Below are positions 58,701-64,000 of a stretch of DNA of 64,000 bases, piece after piece. The notes beneath the pieces were generated by a model that saw only the letters and a list, made by a program, of their open reading frames with translations, searched no databases and was not told the origin of the DNA. Positions within the stretch are counted from its first letter, which is position 1, and every line of letters starts with the position of its first letter. The DNA lies in contig OZ020306.1 in assembly GCA_963971305.1 (NCBI GenBank), forward strand, positions 72,265,022 through 72,329,021, written 5' to 3'. This DNA is from Arcuatula senhousia (lineage: Eukaryota > Mollusca > Bivalvia > Mytilida > Mytilidae). A program made the translations under genes and the position numbers.

Positions 58701-59260
58701 CTCACTTGTTGATGTTCGCCAGGACGCTGAGCTCTTCGTAATCAAGGAAGTTCATCCCGTACATATGGCGAAGAAATCGGTTGTCTCGTATATTCGGAAC
58801 CAGTTCCGCGTAAAAGGGCGATTTCTAAACTCAATCCCTTCTTGGACGAACTTGGACTTCTTAGAGTTGGAGGACGGATCGTCAAATCGGACTTGCCATT
58901 GAGGGAAAAGCTTTCCCTAGTGGCCCACAGGACTCGTGACCGACGTCTTCAAGAGCGAAGATGGACACACCAGAAAAGCTGAAGTGCGTGTCATCGTAGA
59001 CGGGAAACCCGCATCTTATACTCGACCAATGGTCGACATGATTCTTCTAGTGGATGGTAGCTTGTGACCCTCCACATGGAACTTTTCCAGTGTACTTGTG
59101 ACTTGTACGGTGTTCCTTCCCACGCCGTGCGTGGCAACGTTGGAGCAACAGATCTATTCTTCCCATTGGGCAACGCTTGAAACCATACAACGATAGATCT
59201 CCAGAACAACAGCCGTTGGATCGTTCTCCGAACTTTACACGTGAATATATTGTGATGTAT
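58700..59260 (+). pseudogene. BEL integrase region with deleted catalytic core
   Basis: Up to ~58920 the sequence encodes the region before integrase (LNPFLDELGLLRVGGR in one frame, SDLPLREK after). It then jumps to a C-terminal motif (VTDVFKSEDGHTRKAEVR, then GKPASYTRPMVDMILLVD, ~58935-59050). The intervening HHCC and DDE core, normally several hundred residues, is absent. It cannot integrate on its own. Confidence 0.8.
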
Positions 59261-59389
59261 AAGTCATGAATGACTTTGAAATTTATGTGTTATTCTTTTA
59301 TTATTCCTTTGGATTTTTGGAATCCATTCATGTTCATCTGTGTTTTTTAGAAAATTTGAGAAATATCCACGTGGATATTTGGCGGGGAG

Positions 59390-59845
59390 TGTACTGTAAT
59401 TCCATTACAAATATTAATTCAGGACTTTTTGGATATTAATTATCGTTTTTAGATTGCGTGCAATTCACTACGTCCTTTTATTCTTATTGATCGGTTCGGT
59501 ATTGCTGTTTCTATGTAACTTCCCCGAGATTGTCCCACATGTTTTTACGATTTCAGTCCCTCTTTCGGCTTGGATTTCAATGTGAGGACATGTATCATAG
59601 GATTTTCTCTCGTGTTTCCTGTTAATATCGACCAAACGCACAGTTTAAGATATTTTATTATATTTTGATTATCTTCCTGAGACGTTTAATTATTGTTTTA
59701 TTTAAATACAAACTGTGAAAGTCTAAATATTAAATTTTACTTTCGTTTTCGAATTGGCTAAATTATGGAACACATCCCGGCCTTGGATTTCTTCTTCGGA
59801 AATGATTTACAACTACAGTTTGAACTTAATAGTTTCATTTATTGT
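59390..59845 (+). repeat. 3' LTR of the BEL element, truncated
   Basis: Matches 52768-53215 from TGTACTG to 'tttcatttattgt', then breaks off and RT-element sequence begins at ~59848. The remaining ~250 bp of the LTR are not found downstream, so the end was lost by deletion or recombination. Confidence 0.85.
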
Positions 59846-59847
59846 AC

Positions 59848-60300
59848 GATTTGGACTTTAGCATTATCAATGGTAGATTACACACTAAAGTATATGATAA
59901 ACGGGACGACTTTTCATTCCCAATATTTAATTTTCCGTTTCTTGAATTAGACGTACCATTAGCTCCAGCTTACGGGGTATACATTCCACAATTAGTCAGG
60001 TATGCTTGCATTTGCAGTTATGTGTCTGATTTTAATGATAAAAACCGTTTTATTACAGAAAAATTGCTAAAACAAGGTTACCGTTACCACAAATTAGTCA
60101 AATCTTTTACAAAATTTGCACATAAATATGGACATCTCATCGAAAAATTTGATTGTACACGTAGATTTCTGATTGTTAAAGGAATATCTCATCCTGATTT
60201 TTATAGCAATGTAGTTTATAAAGCACAAAAATTCAAAAACAACCTTATGGAAATTAAAAACTGGCATAAATACCTTTTTGAAAAAAAGGAACGAATTTAA
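59848..60300 (+). pseudogene. Penelope-like RT fragment, copy 2
   Basis: Opens within 'gatttggactttagcatt' and encodes DLDFSIINGRLHTKVYDKRD, AYGVYIPQLVRYA, YRYHKLVKSFTKFAH and GISHPDFYSNVVYKAQ as one open frame to 60300. It is nearly identical to 46580-47030 at both DNA and protein level, but lacks the catalytic half. Confidence 0.8.
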
Positions 60301-61022
60301 TGTTTTAGTAAAATCTTTGCATTTGGTATGTTTTGGCAGAAATATTGATAGCTTGATAGTAACTTTAAGACGTTAAATTTTCACTTTGTATCCACTGTAT
60401 TATTTATAAGCACCACAGCGATCAAGTATGTCGGTTCTGTATGGTGATACAACTCTTAATCATTCATTGTTTTGACGTGGGGTGACGGATTTAGAACTGA
60501 TGTATTTGATTCTTTTACATCAATCGATAAATGTTTCTTAGCTACTTGTCAGTAACTTCGAGTGTTCTCAATAGAGTTCCTCCTTGTCTTGTTGTTTTCG
60601 TACAGTATTTTGTCTTAGGTTCTCTTTTGTTGAATTGAACTTTTGTCGATTGAGTTTTACAGTGTGTTTTATATGTAGCTTTGTGCAAGCTTATCAATAG
60701 GGGGAAGGTTGGATCCAAAAAACTACTTTAACCCCGCCACATTTTATATGTGCCTGTCCTAAGCAAGAAACTTTGCCAAAGCCTTTGTTTGTCCCTGTCA
60801 TTCTATGTTAACTGTTTTATGTCAAGAATTGGGTCTTTCGTTGATGATCTAGGGATTGGTTTTGATACTTTTGTATTGTATTATAAGTCTTGGGCCAATG
60901 CAAGACGGTAAGCAGTGACCTATGGTCATGTTGAAAACTTCTTGCTGTTTTCCGTTGTGATTTTTTGAATTGCTGTTTCTTTATGTTTGTTGTGTCGCGT
61001 ACACTTATTTCATATCTCAATA
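60301..61022 (+). repeat. Family C tail, copy 2 (empty site)
   Basis: Collinear with 47036-47858 and contains a single atctca (61014-61019 area) where copy 1 has the 74-bp family B insert. It ends where the gene 2 exon block resumes. Confidence 0.8.
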
Positions 61023-61104
61023 TCGTCTATTCTTTGTTAGTTTTTGCTGAACATGTTTATACCATATTTGTAAATGTTTTAATCGGGTTACGGGTTAAAT
61101 GTAC

Positions 61105-61146
61105 CTGTTTGAACACCAGCTACGTTCTCTTTCACCTTAAACACTT
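61105..61146 (-). pseudogene. Gene 2 coiled-coil exon, type 1 (copy e), acceptor lost
   Basis: The 42 nt read EVFKVKENVAGVQT with the donor gtacat intact. The upstream acceptor, ttatag in its sister copies, is ttaaaa, so normal inclusion is unlikely. A decayed type 2 partner with a gtac donor lies at ~61242. Confidence 0.6.
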
Positions 61147-61721
61147 TTTTAACAAAAAACATGAGTGCCATTTAGTCTATGAAAAAAACAATGTACATGT
61201 ACATTGCAAATAAAACAATCAAATAAACTATGCACGTGTACCTGTTTCAAGATTAAAAAGACGGGTATAATATAAAGTATCACATTGTTATTACCTTTAT
61301 TGTTTAAATGACAAAATGAGAAGTTTAACAAAATAATCGTTTGGAAGGTAAAACCACATTTAAAAGGTAAAAACGAAAAATGGAAATAGCAATAAGAGGT
61401 AAAAATTAGTAAAACAATAAAATATGCCAAAATTTTTGGACTTGTGTCCTTCATCAAGGGTTATAAGAAAAACGAAGTGAACACATCAACTGACGAGAAC
61501 GGAATGAGCTGACCCTTGGTATACCACCTCTAAAGACTAAACAACAAAATGAGGGGTTTTTTTCCCGTATCACTGAATGACAATATTATGCATTACAAAA
61601 TATTTTGTGCTTTCATGTGATTTTGATTGGGGGGTATTTGTTTCAACTTAGAATACTCTAAACATAGGTATAACTTTTTGAAATCTAACATGGTTTGGCC
61701 TCATAAATATGCATGAAATGT

Positions 61722-61872
61722 ACCACTGGGGTATATGAAGTCATAAGGCCGAAAGGGCAGTGACAAAAACCAGTAAATACCAACAAAAACAGACAACATG
61801 TAAAACATGGAAACACAAAAATCACTGAATATCAATCAATCAACAACGCACACTCCAGTCAAAACGAGAGTG
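61722..61872 (-). repeat. Family B retroposon, minus strand
   Basis: Opens 'accactggggtatatgaag' and passes through 'aacatgtaaaacatgg' to 'cgagagtgtca'. It splits the second exon-bearing block. Confidence 0.7.
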
Positions 61873-61982
61873 TCATTTAGTAGTTTTAAGTAAAGCATAA
61901 CATCATTGGCAAACTTATAAGTTCGATTTGCTGCACATGTTTCTATAAGAGTCGTTAATGTTTGAATCAGGTTAAAATGTAC

Positions 61983-62024
61983 CTGTTTGAACATCATCTA
62001 TGTTTTCCTTGACCATTATCATTT
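61983..62024 (-). CDS. Gene 2 coiled-coil exon, type 1 (copy g)
   Basis: A 42-nt exon between gttatag and gtacat, phase 1/1, reading EMIMVKENIDDVQT. Splice sites and frame are intact. Confidence 0.65.
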
Positions 62025-62082
62025 CTATAACAAAAAAATCATCATTTTAAATAAGGCAATCAATTAAACTATGTACGTGTAC

Positions 62083-62101
62083 CTGTCACGAGATTTCCTA
62101 T
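62083..62101 (-). pseudogene. Gene 2 type 2 exon, internally deleted (copy h)
   Basis: Acceptor attacag and donor gtacac are present, but only 19 nt lie between them. That is not a multiple of three, so inclusion would shift the frame. Confidence 0.5.
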
Positions 62102-62696
62102 CTGTAATATATATTTTAAATACATGTATTCAATCAGAATAACTCATAAGGACAAAAATAGTGTTGTAAGCCAGATTTTACTACCGTCTGTATGGATGCC
62201 AACACTGGTTCAAGAAGATCAGTCTACTTTTCCGAAACCATCATTTTTGCTTTTATTTTGCTTTTGAATTTTAACTTTAACGTTTTATTTTGAATATTTT
62301 GCCTGTTTCTTTTAACATGGCAGGTTTTCTTTGTTTGCAGCAGTACATGTATTTTTACAGTTTCAATGATGTAAGGCATCATTTTTTTCAATGTAAAAAT
62401 AATTGTTATTTTTCCGGATCAATGAAAAAACAATATAATGGATTAAAACATTTTTGTGCTTTGATATGATACTAATTTGGGTATACAGTTTTTGTTTGAA
62501 TCTATTATACTCTTAAAATATATATTATCTTTCGGAAATCTAACATGGGTTTGTTACCTAAGCTCATAAATAGGCACGTCATTTATTAATTTTAAAGAAA
62601 GTAAAAAAAATTCTAGGCAAACTTCTTTCTTAGTCTTTGCTGCACAATCATGTTTCTATGAGAGTCGTAAATGTTTGAGTCAGGGTCAAAATGTAC

Positions 62697-62738
62697 CTGT
62701 TTGAACACCAGCTACGTTCTCCTTCACCTTTGTCACAT
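62697..62738 (-). CDS. Gene 2 coiled-coil exon, type 1 (copy i)
   Basis: A 42-nt exon between gttatag and gtacat, phase 1/1, reading DVTKVKENVAGVQT. Intact. Confidence 0.65.
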
Positions 62739-62786
62739 CTATAACAAAAAATATAAAATGGCATCAAGTTAATCACGTACATATAC

Positions 62787-62828
62787 CTTTATCAAGATCT
62801 TAAACACGAATTTTTACACCTGTGATGT
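62787..62828 (-). pseudogene. Gene 2 type 2 exon with in-frame stop (copy j)
   Basis: 42 nt between tctag and gtatat. The frame DITGVKIRV is followed by TAA and then DLDK. If included it would terminate the protein before the NTPase, so the exon must be skipped or the gene is dead. Confidence 0.6.
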
Positions 62829-64000
62829 CTAGATTATTACTCTTTATTCGACCAGAATAACTCACCAGGGGCCAGTAACTAGAAGCCTTCTTAAGGCTTA
62901 CGATGGGGTTAAGAGCATCGTAATGTTAACGACCGTAACAAGAAGCATTCTAAAGCCACCGTCGAACGATCGACAACTATTAACATTCAAAAATTACGAA
63001 TGTTATAAGAACTTCCCTTAGGATCATCTTAAACCAATCTTAATAATTCCGTTTACTCGAAGGTGTTCTTAAAATTTGACGAATTATTACAAATTCTTAT
63101 CCAAATATTAGTGATTTAAGGGTGTATCAAGACACGCTCGTAGAGGCTACGTAGAACAATTTTGTAAACAGTGGTGCTGAGTACTCTTATTTTGATAACT
63201 TAAGCTTTGAGATGACATTAAAGACCTACAAGAAACTTTAGAGAGGCAAACAAAACGTTCGCAGTCACTACCAGCGTCCTTGCAAATAGCTAACATGATA
63301 CCACTTATTACCTTAATACCGGTATGATGCCAATGAAGCTACAGAAGTATGATTTTGGATTCCCATAGAGTCAGAAAGATGTCGATTTCCCGTTGAATTC
63401 ACATTATATCAAAAGCTTTCACTGAAAGAATAGCCAACAATATGACCTTTCCATTTTCTGTACAACCGACAAATCAAACGGCCAAACGGCCATGTATACG
63501 TGGGGGCAAGCTGGCCGGGTTCAACAAACGATGCTCACATTTGAAACAACAAAAATTTGTGTTAATTTTTTGAACCCGAAGAGATAAGAAAAAGTTGACT
63601 GTTGGGTGATAATGCCTATTGGTCAAAGCTTTGGTTATTGATACAAGTAATGTCTCGACCCATCAGATAGAAGAGATGAAGTATGACACTGCTCAGATAT
63701 CGACTCGCTCTGATGGTCACTTTTAGTTATTTATTCTTTTTGACGCTTTGTTCAGTTGTTGATTGTATTCAAAGGATCGCTAAAAAAAGTCCATGAATTT
63801 TTTTAATTTCCTTTTTCGTAAACAACACCCTTTTCTTAATTGCTTGTCTTGTTAAAATCAGTTATACTTTTAAATTGGAAGCATGTTTTTGTTATATTTA
63901 TATGATATTTTGAAAACAAAAACATGGCTTACCGCTCCTGTTAAAAATCATACAAACGTTGCCTTGACCCTGAATTCAATAAGCTTATTCCAAAGAGCTT
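62829..64000. other. Unassigned right flank
   Basis: No HEPN exon or other gene recognised. 62870-63080 is a sequence rich in 'ttcttaaggctta' and 'catcttaaaccaatctta' motifs that may be a diverged foldback element. The upstream exons of gene 2 are expected beyond 64000. Confidence 0.4.

Larger units (their letters stand above)
52768..59845 (+). mobile_element. BEL/Pao LTR retrotransposon, defective
   Basis: 5' LTR, gag, zinc knuckle, aspartic protease, RT, RNase H, an integrase remnant and a truncated 3' LTR lie in the canonical BEL order. Both LTRs open tgtactgtaattcc, and a purine tract ggcggggag precedes the 3' LTR. The LTRs differ by roughly 5% by eye, so the insertion is not recent. Inactivating changes: stops, frameshifts, a MITE in RT, a deleted integrase core and the lost 3' LTR end. 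It lies inside the presumed intron of gene 2, antisense to it. Confidence 0.9.

Overview
The window is eukaryotic, AT-rich and intron-bearing, with exons scattered among many kinds of transposable-element debris. The dispersed repeats resemble ones I recall from marine mussels, so I infer a bivalve mollusc, probably Mytilus; this is recognition from memory, not a database match. Most of the 64 kb is repeat or unique non-coding DNA.

Two genes stand out, both on the minus strand, and they look like paralogous NLR-like genes. Gene 1 (7004 down to 3218, continuing off the left edge) has three exons encoding a DZIP3-type HEPN domain with an Rx4H motif, followed by 42-nt symmetric phase-1 exons that each encode two coiled-coil heptads. 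Gene 2 has coiled-coil exons of the same two types at 62.8, 62.7, 62.0, 61.1 and 52.7 kb, then a 7.6-kb exon (42171 to 34523) encoding a STAND-type NTPase and about 60 ankyrin repeats in 30 two-repeat units. Splice phases fit throughout. The HEPN exons of gene 2 would lie beyond the right edge, and the rest of gene 1 beyond the left. The combined architecture HEPN - coiled coil - NTPase switch - ankyrin array suggests an innate-immune receptor. Gene 2 also shows decay: a frameshift and two stops in its last ankyrin units, and broken coiled-coil exons.

The most striking non-coding feature is a ~358-bp tandem repeat whose monomer carries a type I hammerhead ribozyme (conserved CTGATGA and GAAA cores, three stems, GTC cleavage site). 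There are arrays or fragments at 0.06-0.29, 2.85-3.04, 9.9-11.0, 13.5-14.0, 19.5-21.3 and 44.4-44.9 kb. The 19.5-kb array starts exactly at the predicted cleavage site. This is the hallmark of retrozymes and of hammerhead motifs associated with Penelope-like elements, and Penelope-type reverse transcriptase and GIY-YIG remnants occur in the same window.

The right part (52.8-61.0 kb) is an intron of gene 2 filled by a dead BEL/Pao LTR retrotransposon. It has a 298-bp CACTA-like MITE in pol, a deleted integrase core and a truncated 3' LTR, and it is followed by a reverse-transcriptase element fragment. Other elements include a 1.5-kb TIR element (31.5-33.0 kb), a TTAA-flanked MITE (16.6 kb), a 21-bp minisatellite (18.3-19.0 kb), a tRNA-headed SINE (50 kb) and many 5'-truncated copies of a short retroposon (family B). 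One family B copy has an identifiable empty site elsewhere in the window.
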